The notes beneath the pieces were generated by a model, which searched no databases, had not been told where the DNA came from, and worked only from the letters and a program-made list of their open reading frames with translations. This document shows, piece after piece, positions 9,399 through 20,201 of a stretch of 64,000 nucleotides of DNA. This DNA comes from Azospirillum sp. TSO35-2 (GTDB taxonomy: Bacteria; Pseudomonadota; Alphaproteobacteria; Azospirillales; Azospirillaceae). The stretch lies in NCBI RefSeq assembly GCF_003116095.1, contig NZ_LGRA01000021.1:318715-382714 (forward strand), read 5' to 3'. The number at the start of each line of letters is the position of its first letter. Within the stretch, counting starts at the first letter, position 1. A program made the translations under genes and the position numbers.

Positions 9399-10432
9399 GC
9401 GGCGATCTGACCGATATGAAGGCGATCCTCGGCAAGGTGGCCACCGGCGCCGCGCTGACCGAGGCGGAGGCCGGCTTCGCCTTCGACATCATCATGTCCG
9501 GCAACGCCACCCCGTCGCAGATGGGCGGCTTCCTGATGGCGCTGCGCGTGCGCGGCGAGACGGTGGACGAGATCGCCGGCGCCGCCCGCGTCATGCGCGC
9601 CAAGGCGATCCCGGTCGAGGCCCCTCCCGGCACCATCGACACCTGCGGCACCGGCGGCGACGGCGTCGGCACCTACAACATCTCCACCGCGGCGGCGCTG
9701 GTGGTGTCGGCCTGCGGCGTGCCGGTCGCCAAGCACGGCAACCGCGCCATCTCGTCCAAATCCGGCGCCGCCGACGTGCTCGGCTCGCTGGGCGTCAACC
9801 TGGACTGCGACTTCGCGCTGGTGCGCGAGGCGCTGTGGGAGGCCGGCATCGCCTTTCTGATGGCGCCGCGCCACCATCTGGCGATGCGCAACGTCGGCCC
9901 GACGCGGGTGGAGCTGGGCACCCGCACCGTGTTCAACCTGCTGGGCCCGCTGTCCAACCCGGCGACCGCCAAGCGGCAGGTGCTGGGCGTCTTCGCCCGC
10001 CAGTGGGTGGAGCCGCTGGCCCAGGTGCTGAAGCGCCTCGGCTCCGACGCCGCCTGGATCGTCCACGGCTCCGACGGGCTGGACGAGATCACCACCACCG
10101 GCCCGACCACCGTCGCCCAGTTGAAGGACGGCGCGGTCACGGTGTTCGAGGTGACGCCGGAGGACGCCGGCCTGCCGCGCGCCCGCATCGAGGACCTGAA
10201 GGGCGGCGACGCCCAGGTCAACGCCGCGGCGATCCACGCCCTGTTCGACGGGGTGCGCAGCCCCTACCGCGACATCGTCCTGCTGAACGCCGCCGCCGCC
10301 CTGATCGTCGCCGGCAAGGCCGACACGCTGAGGGACGGCGTGGCGCTGGCCGCCGAGGCGATCGACAGCGGCGGCGCCCGCGACCGCCTGCGCCGGCTGG
10401 TCGCCATCACCAACGAGGCCCCCGCCGAATGA
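9395..10432 (+). CDS. trpD: Anthranilate phosphoribosyltransferase
   Basis: TrpD transfers phosphoribose from PRPP to anthranilate, the second step of tryptophan synthesis. The 345-residue length is normal. The PRPP-binding CGTGGDG loop lies at 84-90, followed by YNIST and KHGNR (112-116), and NVGPTR further on. It overlaps trpG by 4 nt and its stop overlaps the trpC start (ATGA), so the three genes form one coupled unit. Confidence 0.97.
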   Translation: MSGDLTDMKAILGKVATGAALTEAEAGFAFDIIMSGNATPSQMGGFLMALRVRGETVDEIAGAARVMRAKAIPVEAPPGTIDTCGTGGDGVGTYNISTAAALVVSACGVPVAKHGNRAISSKSGAADVLGSLGVNLDCDFALVREALWEAGIAFLMAPRHHLAMRNVGPTRVELGTRTVFNLLGPLSNPATAKRQVLGVFARQWVEPLAQVLKRLGSDAAWIVHGSDGLDEITTTGPTTVAQLKDGAVTVFEVTPEDAGLPRARIEDLKGGDAQVNAAAIHALFDGVRSPYRDIVLLNAAAALIVAGKADTLRDGVALAAEAIDSGGARDRLRRLVAITNEAPAE

Positions 10433-11232
10433 GCGACGTCCTGACCCGCATCAACGCCGACAAGCGCGCCCTGGTCGCCGCCCGCAAGGCCGCCCGCCCG
10501 CTGTCGGAGGTCGAGGCCGCCGCCAAGGCCGCCAACGAGAGCAACCCGCCGCGCGGCTTCATCCGCGCGTTGAGCGCGGCGGTGGAGGCCGGGCGCTACG
10601 GTCTGATCGCCGAGATCAAGAAGGCCAGCCCGTCCAAGGGCCTGATCCGCGCCGACTTCGACCCGCCGGCGCTCGCCCGCGCCTACCGCGACGGGGGGGC
10701 GAGCTGCCTGTCGGTGCTGACCGACGAGCCCTATTTCCAGGGCAAGGACGAGTATCTGGTCGCTGCCCGCGCCGCCGTCGATCTGCCGGTCCTACGCAAG
10801 GACTTCATGGTCGATCCCTACCAGATCGCCGAGGCGCGCGCGCTGGGCGCCGACTGCATCCTGATCATCATGGCCTCGCTGTCCGACGCCCAGGCGGCGG
10901 AAATCGAGGACGCGGCCATCGCCCAGGGGCTGGACGTGCTGGTCGAGGTGCATGACCGGGCCGAGCTGGAGCGGGCGCTGCTGCTGCGCACCCCGCTGCT
11001 GGGCATCAACAACCGCAACCTGAAGACGCTCGCCGTCGACATCGCGACGACGGAGGAACTGGCGCGCGACGTTCCGGCCGATCGCATGCTGGTCGCCGAA
11101 AGCGGTCTCTACAGCCCGGCCGACCTTGCCCGCATGGCGAAGGTCGGGGCGCGCTGCTTCCTGGTCGGCGAATCGCTGATGCGGCAGGACGACGTCGCCG
11201 CGGCGACCCGAACCCTGCTGGCCCCAGCGTAA
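10429..11232 (+). CDS. trpC: Indole-3-glycerol phosphate synthase
   Basis: TrpC closes the indole ring from CdRP. The 267-residue TIM barrel shows [12 protein letters not shown] (from residue 60, with catalytic Lys), the VLRKDF loop with its Lys, GINNRNL and the phosphate-binding ESGL and [12 protein letters not shown] segments. The start at 10429 overlaps the trpD stop by 4 nt. The long upstream open frame is only an out-of-frame read through trpD. Confidence 0.97.
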   Translation: MSDVLTRINADKRALVAARKAARPLSEVEAAAKAANESNPPRGFIRALSAAVEAGRYGLIAEIKKASPSKGLIRADFDPPALARAYRDGGASCLSVLTDEPYFQGKDEYLVAARAAVDLPVLRKDFMVDPYQIAEARALGADCILIIMASLSDAQAAEIEDAAIAQGLDVLVEVHDRAELERALLLRTPLLGINNRNLKTLAVDIATTEELARDVPADRMLVAESGLYSPADLARMAKVGARCFLVGESLMRQDDVAAATRTLLAPA

Positions 11233-11249
11233 CGACGGGCGCAACGCCG

Positions 11250-11708
11250 ATGCCGGACATCACCATCGCCGCGGAAAGCCCACGCCAGGAGGCGGTGACC
11301 GCGCTGATCGCGGCGCTGGACGACTATCTGCGCGAACGCTACCCGGACGACGCCTGCCACCTGCTGGACGTGGACACGCTGGCGGCGCCCGATGTGCGCT
11401 TCTTCGTCGCCCGCAAGGGCGGCCACCCGGTCGGCTGTGCCGCGCTGCGCATCGACCCGGCCGGCTACGGCGAGGTGAAGCGCATGTTCGTCAGCCCCGG
11501 CGTCCGCGGCGGCGGCATCGCCCGCCGCCTGCTCGACCGGCTGACCGAGCAGGCCCGCGCCGAAGGAATCGGCACACTGATGCTGGAAACCGGAATCCAC
11601 CAGCCGGAAGCCGTCGCGATGTACCGCAAGGCCGGTTTCACCGACCGCGGCCCCTACGCCTGCTACGCCGACCATCCGCTCAGCCTTTTCATGGAGAAGA
11701 CCCTGTGA
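11250..11708 (+). CDS. GNAT-family N-acetyltransferase
   Basis: A 152-residue acetyl-CoA-dependent acyltransferase. The acetyl-CoA-binding motif A is clear in [20 protein letters not shown] (R-x-x-G-x-G/A type), followed by the [21 protein letters not shown] segment that ends the GNAT fold. It sits 17 bp after trpC and its stop overlaps the GTG start of moaC, so it is part of the trp-moa transcript. The substrate is not predictable. Confidence 0.88.
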   Translation: MPDITIAAESPRQEAVTALIAALDDYLRERYPDDACHLLDVDTLAAPDVRFFVARKGGHPVGCAALRIDPAGYGEVKRMFVSPGVRGGGIARRLLDRLTEQARAEGIGTLMLETGIHQPEAVAMYRKAGFTDRGPYACYADHPLSLFMEKTL

Positions 11709-12223
11709 CCGGCTTCACCCATTTCGACGCCGAAGGGCGGGCCGTCATGGTCGACGTTTCCGACAAGGCGGACACCGAACGCACGGCGACGGCCGCCGCC
11801 ACGGTCCTGATGCGGCCGGAAACGCTGGCTCTCATCATGCAAGGCGGCATGAAGAAGGGCGACGTCCTATCGGTCGCCCGGCTGGCCGGCATCATGGGGG
11901 CCAAGCGCACGCCGGACCTGATCCCGCTGTGCCACCCGCTGGCCCTGACCTCGGTCAAGGTCGACCTGACCTGCGACCCGGCGCGCCACGCCGTGGACGT
12001 CACCGCCACCTGCAAGCTGAAGGGCCAGACCGGCGTGGAGATGGAGGCGCTGACCGCTGTCTCGGTCGCGGCGCTCACTGTCTACGACATGTGCAAGGCG
12101 GTCGACCGCGGCATGACGATCACCGACGTCCGCCTGCTGCACAAGGCCGGCGGCAAGAGCGGCGAATGGAACGCCACCAAGCCCGAAACCCCGGCGGAGC
12201 CGGCCGATGATCTCGGTCGCTGA
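11705..12223 (+). CDS. moaC: Cyclic pyranopterin monophosphate synthase
   Basis: MoaC makes cyclic pyranopterin monophosphate, the second part of the first step in molybdenum cofactor synthesis (after the radical SAM enzyme MoaA). The 172-residue protein has the family core: MVDVSDK, IPLCHPL with the active-site Cys-His, [10 protein letters not shown] and VYDMCKA. The start is GTG 11705, overlapping the upstream acetyltransferase stop by 4 nt. It in turn overlaps moeA by 17 nt. moaA is not in this window. Confidence 0.95.
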   Translation: MTGFTHFDAEGRAVMVDVSDKADTERTATAAATVLMRPETLALIMQGGMKKGDVLSVARLAGIMGAKRTPDLIPLCHPLALTSVKVDLTCDPARHAVDVTATCKLKGQTGVEMEALTAVSVAALTVYDMCKAVDRGMTITDVRLLHKAGGKSGEWNATKPETPAEPADDLGR

Positions 12224-13436
12224 GGCGCGCGCCCGCATCCTGTCGGCCTTCGCGCCGCTGCCGGCGGAAACCGTCGCGCTGCCCGACGCGCTGGGCCGGG
12301 TGCTGGCCGAGCCGGTGGTGGCGCGGCTGACCCAGCCGCCCTTCCACGCCGCCGCGATGGATGGCTGGGCGGTCCGCGCCGCCGACATCGCCGCGGCCAC
12401 CGCCTTGGCTCCGGTGCCGCTGCGCCGCGTGGGGGAGTCCGCCGCCGGCCACGCCTTCGACGGTACGGTCGGGCCGGGCGAAGCGGCGCGCATCTTCACC
12501 GGCGCGCCGCTGCCCGACGGCGCCGACGCCGTGGTGATGCAGGAGGACTGCAGCGCCGACGACCGATTTGTCCGCGTCGGCCGCGCCGTCGTCGCCGGCC
12601 GCTTCATCCGACAGGCCGGCTTCGACTTCGCCCTCGGCGACGAACTGCTGCCGAAAGGGCGGCGGCTGACCGCGCGCGACGTGGCGCTGGCTGCCGGCGG
12701 CAACGTGCCCTGGCTGTCGGTGCACCGCCGGCCGCGCGTCGCCATCCTCGCCACCGGCGACGAGATCGCCCTGCCCGGCGACCCGCTGGGACCGAGCCAG
12801 ATCGTCAGCACCAACGCGCTGGGCCTGTGCGCCCTGGTCACCACCCAGGGCGGCATCGCCCACAATCTGGGCATCGCCAGGGACACCGCCGACAGCGTCG
12901 CCGCCATGGCGGCCGGCGCGGCGGGCTGCGACCTGCTGGTGACCACCGGCGGCGCGGCGCACGGCGACTACGACCTCGTGCGCGACGTGCTGGCCGGCAA
13001 GGGCGTGACGCTGGACGTGCAGACGGTGGCGATGCGGCCGGGCAAGGCGCTGATGTTCGGCCGGGCCGGCGCGGTGCCGCTGCTGGGGCTGCCCGGCAAC
13101 CCGGTGTCCACCGGCGTCACCGGGCTGCTGTTCCTCCGCCCGATCCTGCGCCGGCTGCAGGGGCTGCCGCCGGAGGACGAGCGCGCGCCGACCCGCGCCC
13201 GCCTGACCACCGCGTTGCGGGCCAACGACCGCCGCGAGGATTATCTGCGCGCCACCCTGGCGACCGACACCGACGGCGTTGCCACGGTGACGCCCTTCGC
13301 CCGCCAGGACAGCGCCATCACCTCGCTCTACGCCCAGGCCGATTGCCTGATCCACCGGCCGCCGAACGCCCCGCCGGAACCCGTCGGCGCCATGGTGCCG
13401 GTCATCCCGCTGTCGGACGGCGCGCTCAGCCTTTAG
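12207..13436 (+). CDS. moeA: Molybdopterin molybdenumtransferase
   Basis: MoeA inserts molybdate into adenylated molybdopterin, the last step of Mo-cofactor synthesis. The 409-residue protein shows the MoeA domain order: N-terminal [20 protein letters not shown] with the active-site Asp, then the MogA-like domain with ILATGDE and [12 protein letters not shown], and PVSTGVT followed by the C-terminal beta domain. It overlaps moaC by 17 nt. A promoter and LexA box for lexA follow. Confidence 0.96.
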   Translation: MISVAEARARILSAFAPLPAETVALPDALGRVLAEPVVARLTQPPFHAAAMDGWAVRAADIAAATALAPVPLRRVGESAAGHAFDGTVGPGEAARIFTGAPLPDGADAVVMQEDCSADDRFVRVGRAVVAGRFIRQAGFDFALGDELLPKGRRLTARDVALAAGGNVPWLSVHRRPRVAILATGDEIALPGDPLGPSQIVSTNALGLCALVTTQGGIAHNLGIARDTADSVAAMAAGAAGCDLLVTTGGAAHGDYDLVRDVLAGKGVTLDVQTVAMRPGKALMFGRAGAVPLLGLPGNPVSTGVTGLLFLRPILRRLQGLPPEDERAPTRARLTTALRANDRREDYLRATLATDTDGVATVTPFARQDSAITSLYAQADCLIHRPPNAPPEPVGAMVPVIPLSDGALSL

Positions 13437-13484
13437 CGCATTACCTTTGGTGTAGCGACACCGCAGGGGCTTGACGCGTGGCGG

Positions 13485-13499
13485 GAACCAAACTAGAAC
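13485..13499. promoter_or_regulatory. LexA (SOS) box in the lexA promoter
   Basis: GAAC-N7-GAAC, the alphaproteobacterial LexA operator, lies 59 bp upstream of the lexA start. TTGACG at 13471-13476 and a weak -10 candidate TAGAAC at 13494-13499 are 17 bp apart, so the box would overlap the -10 region. This is the expected design for LexA self-repression. Confidence 0.8.
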
Positions 13500-13509
13500 A
13501 TGGGACAAC

Positions 13510-13524
13510 GTTTTGTATTTGTTC
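13510..13524. promoter_or_regulatory. Imperfect second LexA box
   Basis: GTTT-N7-GTTC is the inverted consensus (GTTC-N7-GTTC) with one mismatch. It starts 10 bp downstream of the perfect box, inside the lexA leader. It might be a weaker second operator or a chance match. Confidence 0.35.
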
Positions 13525-13557
13525 CATCTCCAGTGTGGCGACCGCCGGGAGGCATCA

Positions 13558-14310
13558 ATGCTCACGCGCAAGCAGCATGAACTGCTGCTGTTCATCCACG
13601 AGCGGCTCGGCCAGGGTGGTGTTTCGCCGTCGTTCGACGAGATGAAGGACGCCCTCGGCCTGAAGTCGAAGTCGGGCATTCACCGGCTCATCACCGGGCT
13701 CGAGGAGCGCGGCTTCATCCGCCGCCTGCCCCACCGTGCCCGCGCGCTGGAGGTGCTGCGCCTGCCGGAGGGGCTGGAGGCGGCCCGCACGCGCGCCGCT
13801 GCCGCCGCTGCCGCCGCTACGACCAAGCCGAAGTTCCAGCCCAGCGTCATCAAGGGTGACTTCGCCTTCGGTGGCCGCGAGATCGCGGCACCGGTCGCGG
13901 CGCCCAAGGCGCCGGCCGCGGCGAACGAGACGATCCAGCTTCCGCTTTATGGCCGCATCGCCGCCGGCACGCCGATCGAGGCGTTGCGCGACAACAGCGC
14001 CTTCGTCGACATCCCCGCCTCGATGCTGACCGCCGGTGACCATTACGCCCTGGAGGTCGCGGGCGATTCGATGGTGGAGGCCGGTATCCTCGACCACGAC
14101 ACCGTCATCATCCAGCGCTGCGACGCGGCGGAAAACGGCAGCATCGTCGTCGCCCTGGTCGACGACGGCGAGGTGACGCTGAAACGCCTGCGGCGCAAGG
14201 GCAACACCGTCGCTCTGGAGCCGGCCAACGCCGCCTACGAGACGCGCATCTTCGGCGCCGACCGCGTGCGGGTGCAGGGCAAGCTGGTCGGTCTGGTCCG
14301 CAAATACTGA
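13558..14310 (+). CDS. lexA: SOS repressor LexA
   Basis: LexA represses the DNA-damage regulon and is inactivated by RecA-stimulated self-cleavage. At 250 residues it has an N-terminal winged helix ([16 protein letters not shown], then [21 protein letters not shown]), an Ala-rich linker (80-87), the cleavage site Ala136-Gly137 in GRIAAGTP, catalytic Ser171 in GDSM and Lys209 in VTLKRL. It is longer than the E. coli protein because of the linker, as usual in this class. ATG 13558 is chosen because the protein must start at MLTRKQ. A perfect SOS box precedes it. Confidence 0.97.
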   Translation: MLTRKQHELLLFIHERLGQGGVSPSFDEMKDALGLKSKSGIHRLITGLEERGFIRRLPHRARALEVLRLPEGLEAARTRAAAAAAAATTKPKFQPSVIKGDFAFGGREIAAPVAAPKAPAAANETIQLPLYGRIAAGTPIEALRDNSAFVDIPASMLTAGDHYALEVAGDSMVEAGILDHDTVIIQRCDAAENGSIVVALVDDGEVTLKRLRRKGNTVALEPANAAYETRIFGADRVRVQGKLVGLVRKY

Positions 14311-14331
14311 GTCGGCAAGGCGGGCTGCGGC

Positions 14332-16509
14332 TCATGGCCGTCCGCCCGCTGGTCCGCCGGTCCAAGGCCGGTCGCCGCGGCGGTCACGCACCGTCTCCAC
14401 CCGTATGCTGTCCGGCGTCACCGTCAGCGCGTGCGCGCCCTCTCGGCGCAGGCGCCAGCGGTCGATCACCAGCGGCGCCCGGCAGCCGCGTGCGACGGCC
14501 GCGGTCACCACCGCATCGACGACTCCGCAATCCTCGTCCAGCGCATCGCCCAGGCGCGGCAAAGCCACCGTGCGTCCCTTGACGCGGTACAGACAGCCCC
14601 AGGCGTCGCAACTCAGTTGCGGACCATCGCCCGACCCAGGATCGGACCAGGCGCCCACCAGTGGCCAGGGGTCGCCCGGCGTCGGATCGCCGTCGCGTTC
14701 GCGCCAGATCTCGGCCGCCCGGCCGCCGCTCTTCGCCGAGACGCTGAGGCGCCCGTCGGCGGCGCGCACCGCCATCACCGCTCCGTCGCCGGCAACCAGC
14801 AGATCGGGCCGCGCCACCAGCGCCGGGGTGGCAAGACCGACCAGAATCGGCACCATCCCCAGCCATCGCCAGCGTTGCGTCCAGACGCACAGCCAGAGTC
14901 CGCCCAGCACCACCGCGGCGAACCCTTCCGCCGGCATCGCCGGCACGGTCAGCGAGGCCCAGGGCAGACCACCGAAGAACTCGGCGGTCCAGATCACCGC
15001 GCGGTCGCCCCAGTTCATGGCGATGACCGCCGGCGCCTCCAGCCCCAGGGGCAGCAGCGCGTAGGCGATCAGGCTCCACGGCATCACCCAGAAGGAGGTG
15101 ATCGGGATGGCGATCAGGTTGGACAGCACGCCGTAGAAGGCGATCTGCTGAAAATGGTAGAGCGCGAAGGGCAGCGTCGCCAGCGTCGCCACCACGCTGG
15201 TCAGCACGATGCCGCCGACATAGAACAGCCCGCCGATGATCCAGCCGGAGTCGCGCCGCCACGCCGCCAGCCGGCGGCTGCCGCGTTCGAAGGCGGCGAT
15301 CAGCGACGCCACCGCGGCGAAGGACATCTGGAAACTGGGGCCGAGCATCCCCTCCGGATCCATGGCGGTGGTGACCAACCCGGCGAAGGCGACCAGCCGC
15401 ATGCTCAACGGGTCGCGGTCCAGCATGATCGCCCCCATCACCAGCCCGGTCATCAGCACCGACCGCACCGTCGGCAGCGGTGCGCCGACCAGCAGCGTGT
15501 AGGCCAGCGCCGACAGGATGCCGAACAGCGCCGCGATCTTCTTGATCGGCCAGCGCAGCGCGATGAAGGGCACCGCCGCCAGCAGCGCCCGCACGACATA
15601 GAACAGGATGCCGGCGGCGATGCCGACATGCAGGCCGGAGATCGACAACAGATGGGCCAGCCCGCTGTAGCGGAAGGCGTCGAGCGTCGAGTCGGGAATG
15701 CCGAACTCCTCGCCGTTCAGCAGCGCGGTGGTCACGCTGGCCTCGACCGGGTCGGTGATGGTCGCGGCGACCCGTCGGGCGATGTAGCCGCGCGCCTGCT
15801 CGAAGGCGACGGCGACGATGCGCCAACCGGTGACCGGCGGCGCCTCCACCAGTTCGGCGGCGCCGATGGCGAAACCGGTGCCGCCCAGCCCCATGAACCA
15901 GGCGCGACGCTGGAAATCGAAGGCCCCTGGCTCGGCCGGCGGCTGTGGCGGCGACAGGGAGGCGCGCAGCCGGACGACCGATCCCGGCTCCGGCGGCGGG
16001 TGGCGGTCGGACAGGCGGATGCGCAACGCCGCCGGGGTTTCCGCCGCGGCCAAGCGGCTGACAGTGACGTCGTTCAGCGTCAGCCGAGCCGAGCCGGGCC
16101 GCCGTTCCACCGCCATCACCCGCCCGGTGACCGTCGCCGCGATGCTGCGGGTCAACACAGGCGCCGCGATGTGGGCGGCCTGCCCCTGCGCGACCAGGAA
16201 GCCGGCGGCCATGAACAGCAGCCCGGCGACCACCATTGCCACGGCGAACCAGCGGCGGACGACCAGCGCCACCGCCAGACACCCCGCCACCGCGGCCGGC
16301 CCGACCCACCAGGGCGGTTCCTGCCGCAGCGCGAAATACAGCGACGCGCCGCCGCCGAAGGCGACCGGCGCCCACAACACCCAACGCCCGCGCTCCGCCT
16401 CCGCCAGGGTGGCGATTCGTCGCCCGGCCCAGCCCAGCGCCCGCCGAAGCGGCCCGCCGGCCACCACCGGACCCTCGGCCTCCTCCTCCCGCCAGCCGGC
16501 GGCCGTCAC
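14332..16509 (-). CDS. comEC: ComEC/Rec2 family DNA-uptake channel protein
   Basis: A polytopic inner-membrane protein of about 725 residues that, in competent bacteria, carries single-stranded DNA across the membrane. Several N-terminal hydrophobic helices are followed by a DUF4131-type periplasmic domain and the Competence domain with HLLSISGLHVGIAAG. About ten membrane segments are visible. The C-terminus has no HxHxDH metal-binding motif, so the beta-lactamase-like nuclease domain of Bacillus ComEC is missing or degenerate here. The start is a GTG at 16509 with no strong ribosome binding site. It converges on lexA and diverges from gltX. Confidence 0.9.
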   Translation of the reverse strand: MTAAGWREEEAEGPVVAGGPLRRALGWAGRRIATLAEAERGRWVLWAPVAFGGGASLYFALRQEPPWWVGPAAVAGCLAVALVVRRWFAVAMVVAGLLFMAAGFLVAQGQAAHIAAPVLTRSIAATVTGRVMAVERRPGSARLTLNDVTVSRLAAAETPAALRIRLSDRHPPPEPGSVVRLRASLSPPQPPAEPGAFDFQRRAWFMGLGGTGFAIGAAELVEAPPVTGWRIVAVAFEQARGYIARRVAATITDPVEASVTTALLNGEEFGIPDSTLDAFRYSGLAHLLSISGLHVGIAAGILFYVVRALLAAVPFIALRWPIKKIAALFGILSALAYTLLVGAPLPTVRSVLMTGLVMGAIMLDRDPLSMRLVAFAGLVTTAMDPEGMLGPSFQMSFAAVASLIAAFERGSRRLAAWRRDSGWIIGGLFYVGGIVLTSVVATLATLPFALYHFQQIAFYGVLSNLIAIPITSFWVMPWSLIAYALLPLGLEAPAVIAMNWGDRAVIWTAEFFGGLPWASLTVPAMPAEGFAAVVLGGLWLCVWTQRWRWLGMVPILVGLATPALVARPDLLVAGDGAVMAVRAADGRLSVSAKSGGRAAEIWRERDGDPTPGDPWPLVGAWSDPGSGDGPQLSCDAWGCLYRVKGRTVALPRLGDALDEDCGVVDAVVTAAVARGCRAPLVIDRWRLRREGAHALTVTPDSIRVETVRDRRGDRPWTGGPAGGRP

Positions 16510-16669
16510 CGGTAACGGATTCCGACGGCGGCACCATTCGGTTTAACTCGTGCCTCTACATCCGCCCATGCGCGCATGGCATTGCCTCCCAACCGGGTGG
16601 CTGTGTTAAACCACCCTTGTCGATACCCCGGCGCATCATACCAGCGCCGAACCGAAAATTGAGAGACCG

Positions 16670-18076
16670 ATGACCGTCGTCACCCGCTTCGCTCCGTCGC
16701 CGACCGGCTTTCTCCACATCGGCGGCGGCCGTACCGCACTGTTCAACTGGCTGTACGCCCGCCGCATGGGCGGCAAGTTCCTGCTGCGGATCGAAGACAC
16801 CGACCGGCAACGGTCGACCCAGGCGGCGGTCGACGCCATCCTCGACGGCCTGTCCTGGCTGGGCCTGGACTGGGACGGCGAGGCGGTCAGCCAGTTCGAG
16901 CGCAAGGACCGCCACGCCGAGGTCGCGCACCAGATGCTTGCGGCCGGCAAGGCCTACCGCTGCTATTGCAGCCCGGAAGAGCTGGAGCAGATGCGCGCCG
17001 CCCAGAAGGCCGCCGGCCAGCCGATGCGCTACGACGGCCGCTGGCGTGACCGCCCCGACTCCGACGCGCCCGCCGGCGTCGCCCCGGTGATCCGCCTGAA
17101 GGCCCCGCAGGAGGGGCAGACGGTGCTGAAGGATCTGGTGCAGGGCGAGGTGACGGTGCAGAACGCCCAGCTCGACGACCTGATCCTGCTGCGCGCCGAC
17201 GGCACCCCGACCTATCTGCTGGCGGTGGTGGTGGACGACCACGACATGGGCGTGACCCACGTCGTGCGCGGCGACGACCATCTGACCAACACCTTCCGCC
17301 AGATCCAGATCTTCAACGCCATGGGCTGGGACCTGCCGCAGTTCGGCCACATCCCGCTGATCCACGGCGCCGACGGCGCCAAGCTGTCGAAGCGGCATGG
17401 TGCGCTCGGCGTCGACGCCTACCGCGACATGGGCTACCTGCCGGAAGCGCTGCGCAACTACCTGCTGCGGCTCGGCTGGTCGCACGGCGACGAGGAGATC
17501 ATCTCGACCGAACAGGCGATCGAGTGGTTTGACTTGGAGAGCATCGGCCGCTCGCCGTCGCGCTTCGACTTCGCCAAGCTCGACAGCCTGAACGCCCACT
17601 ACATGCGGCAGGCCGACGACGCCCGGTTGGTCGATCTGGTGGTGCCGCGGCTGGAAGCCGACCTCGGCCGCGGCCTGACCGACGCCGACCGCGACCTTCT
17701 GACGCGGGCGATGAGCGGGCTGAAGCAACGCGCCCGCACGCTGGTCGATCTGGCGCAGAGCGCGCGCTTCTACGTTGCGCCGCAGCCGCTCAGCTATGAC
17801 GAAAAAGCCGCCGCGCTGCTGGATGAAAAAGGCCGCGGCCTGTTGAAGGAGCTGGCGACGATGTTCGCCGAGGAGCCGGCGTTCACCGCCGCCGCGCTGG
17901 AGGGCCGCGTCCGTGCCTTCGCCGAATCGCGTGGCGAGAAGCTTGGCAAGGTGGCACAACCGTTGCGCGCCGCACTGACCGGCTCGACGGTATCGCCGCC
18001 GATATTCGAGGTGGCGGAACTGCTGGGCCGCGAGGCGACGCTTTCCCGCATGCGCGACGCAGCGGGTGCAGCATAA
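16670..18076 (+). CDS. gltX: Glutamyl-tRNA synthetase
   Basis: Class I aminoacyl-tRNA synthetase of 468 residues charging tRNA-Glu. The HIGH-type motif is HIGG (16-19) in [12 protein letters not shown]; the second motif is KLSKR at 238-242, preceded by HGADGA. The C-terminal anticodon-binding helices include the [12 protein letters not shown] segment. An N-terminal CYCSPEEL stretch is at the usual insertion. The start has GAGAGACCG upstream. Alphaproteobacteria often also charge tRNA-Gln with this enzyme for amidation by GatCAB, which I cannot test here. Confidence 0.96.
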   Translation: MTVVTRFAPSPTGFLHIGGGRTALFNWLYARRMGGKFLLRIEDTDRQRSTQAAVDAILDGLSWLGLDWDGEAVSQFERKDRHAEVAHQMLAAGKAYRCYCSPEELEQMRAAQKAAGQPMRYDGRWRDRPDSDAPAGVAPVIRLKAPQEGQTVLKDLVQGEVTVQNAQLDDLILLRADGTPTYLLAVVVDDHDMGVTHVVRGDDHLTNTFRQIQIFNAMGWDLPQFGHIPLIHGADGAKLSKRHGALGVDAYRDMGYLPEALRNYLLRLGWSHGDEEIISTEQAIEWFDLESIGRSPSRFDFAKLDSLNAHYMRQADDARLVDLVVPRLEADLGRGLTDADRDLLTRAMSGLKQRARTLVDLAQSARFYVAPQPLSYDEKAAALLDEKGRGLLKELATMFAEEPAFTAAALEGRVRAFAESRGEKLGKVAQPLRAALTGSTVSPPIFEVAELLGREATLSRMRDAAGAA

Positions 18077-18092
18077 AGGTCATTTCCGTGCG

Positions 18093-18121
18093 TTGCCATC
18101 GGGCGGGCATGGAACTATGCT
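18093..18121 (+). promoter_or_regulatory. Predicted sigma-70 promoter of gltA
   Basis: TTGCCA (18093-18098), 17 bp, then TATGCT (18116-18121). It lies 55 bp upstream of the gltA start, which is preceded by AAGGACGTG. A good match to the housekeeping consensus. Confidence 0.55.
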
Positions 18122-18176
18122 GCGGCGACGAAAAAAGGGCACCAAGCCCGACCCTCAACGATAAGGACGTGCCGAG

Positions 18177-19482
<1,306 letters not shown>

Positions 19483-19490
<8 letters not shown>

Positions 19491-19686
19491 CCGGCCCACA
19501 GCCCATAAGGGAACGGGCGGCTCCAACGGGGCCGCCCAGGACCCGACTGCGTACATCGTTCCGGCCCGGCGGGTGCGTCTGCGCCCGCCGGCCAACGACA
19601 ACCGGGCGCCGTTCGGTTGGCGCCTCCGCCGTCTGGTCGTCTATCTGCTGATCCTGGCGCTGATCGCCGGGATCGTCCTGATCTGA
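19483..19686 (+). CDS. Small single-pass membrane protein, unknown function
   Basis: A 67-residue open frame starting at a GTG that overlaps the end of gltA by 8 nt. It has a hydrophilic N-terminus, a [11 protein letters not shown] segment, an Arg-rich stretch (WRLRRL) and a C-terminal transmembrane helix ([16 protein letters not shown]). The positive cluster before the helix suggests the N-terminus stays in the cytoplasm. I do not recognise a family. Codon use looks coding and the overlap suggests coupling to gltA, but it could be a chance frame. Confidence 0.55.
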
Positions 19687-19695
19687 GCCGCACCG

Positions 19696-20103
19696 TCAGC
19701 CGCCGCCAACGGTCCGCTCCAGCGCGAAGCCTTCGTCGATCCAGCCCGTTACGCCGCCGATCATCAGCTTGACCGGCCGCCCGATCCGCGCCAGGCGCAA
19801 CGCCGCGCGATCCGCCCCGTTGCAGTGGGGCCCGGCGCAATAGACGACGAACAGCGTCCCCTCCGGCCACTCCGCCATCTTCCGTTCCGTGATCTTGCCA
19901 TGCGGCAGGTTCAGCGCGCCGGGCACATGCCCCGCCGCGAACGCCGCCGGTCCACGCACGTCGAGCAGGACGAAATCCGGGGCAGCGGCCTTCAACGAGT
20001 CGTGGACATCCCAACAGTCGGTTTCCAGCGCCAGCCGGCGGGCGAAATGGGCAGCGGCATCCGCCGACGGCGCAGCGGGGATCTCGGTGACGAGGCTGGG
20101 CAT
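19696..20103 (-). CDS. Rhodanese-domain sulfurtransferase
   Basis: A 135-residue single rhodanese domain. Landmarks are FVLLDVRGPAAFAAGHVPGALNLPHG and the active-site loop with Cys in VVYCAGPHCNGADRAA. Such proteins move sulfane sulfur or sense it. I place the start at ATG 20103 because GGAGAG precedes it by 6 nt; the frame is open to a TTG at 20121. It is divergent from an FtrA-like regulator, a pairing I recall from other proteobacteria, suggesting the regulator controls it. Confidence 0.85.
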   Translation of the reverse strand: MPSLVTEIPAAPSADAAAHFARRLALETDCWDVHDSLKAAAPDFVLLDVRGPAAFAAGHVPGALNLPHGKITERKMAEWPEGTLFVVYCAGPHCNGADRAALRLARIGRPVKLMIGGVTGWIDEGFALERTVGGG

Positions 20104-20201
20104 GGTGCTCTCCAATGGCAAGGCGGGTTTCGCTCGGCCATCACTCTCCCGTTTGGCGAGGCCACTGGAAAGTGGCGCGATGGACAGCTACCGTGCAGTT
20201 C

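Noticed and set aside
14431-16515. A 694-codon plus-strand frame antisense to comEC
   Set aside because: It is rich in Arg/Gln/His with no membrane or domain pattern, while comEC has the expected helices and signature.
18131-18150. GGGC-ACCAA-GCCC hairpin upstream of gltA as a riboswitch or attenuator
   Set aside because: The stem is only four base pairs and lies within an ordinary leader; nothing else supports regulation.
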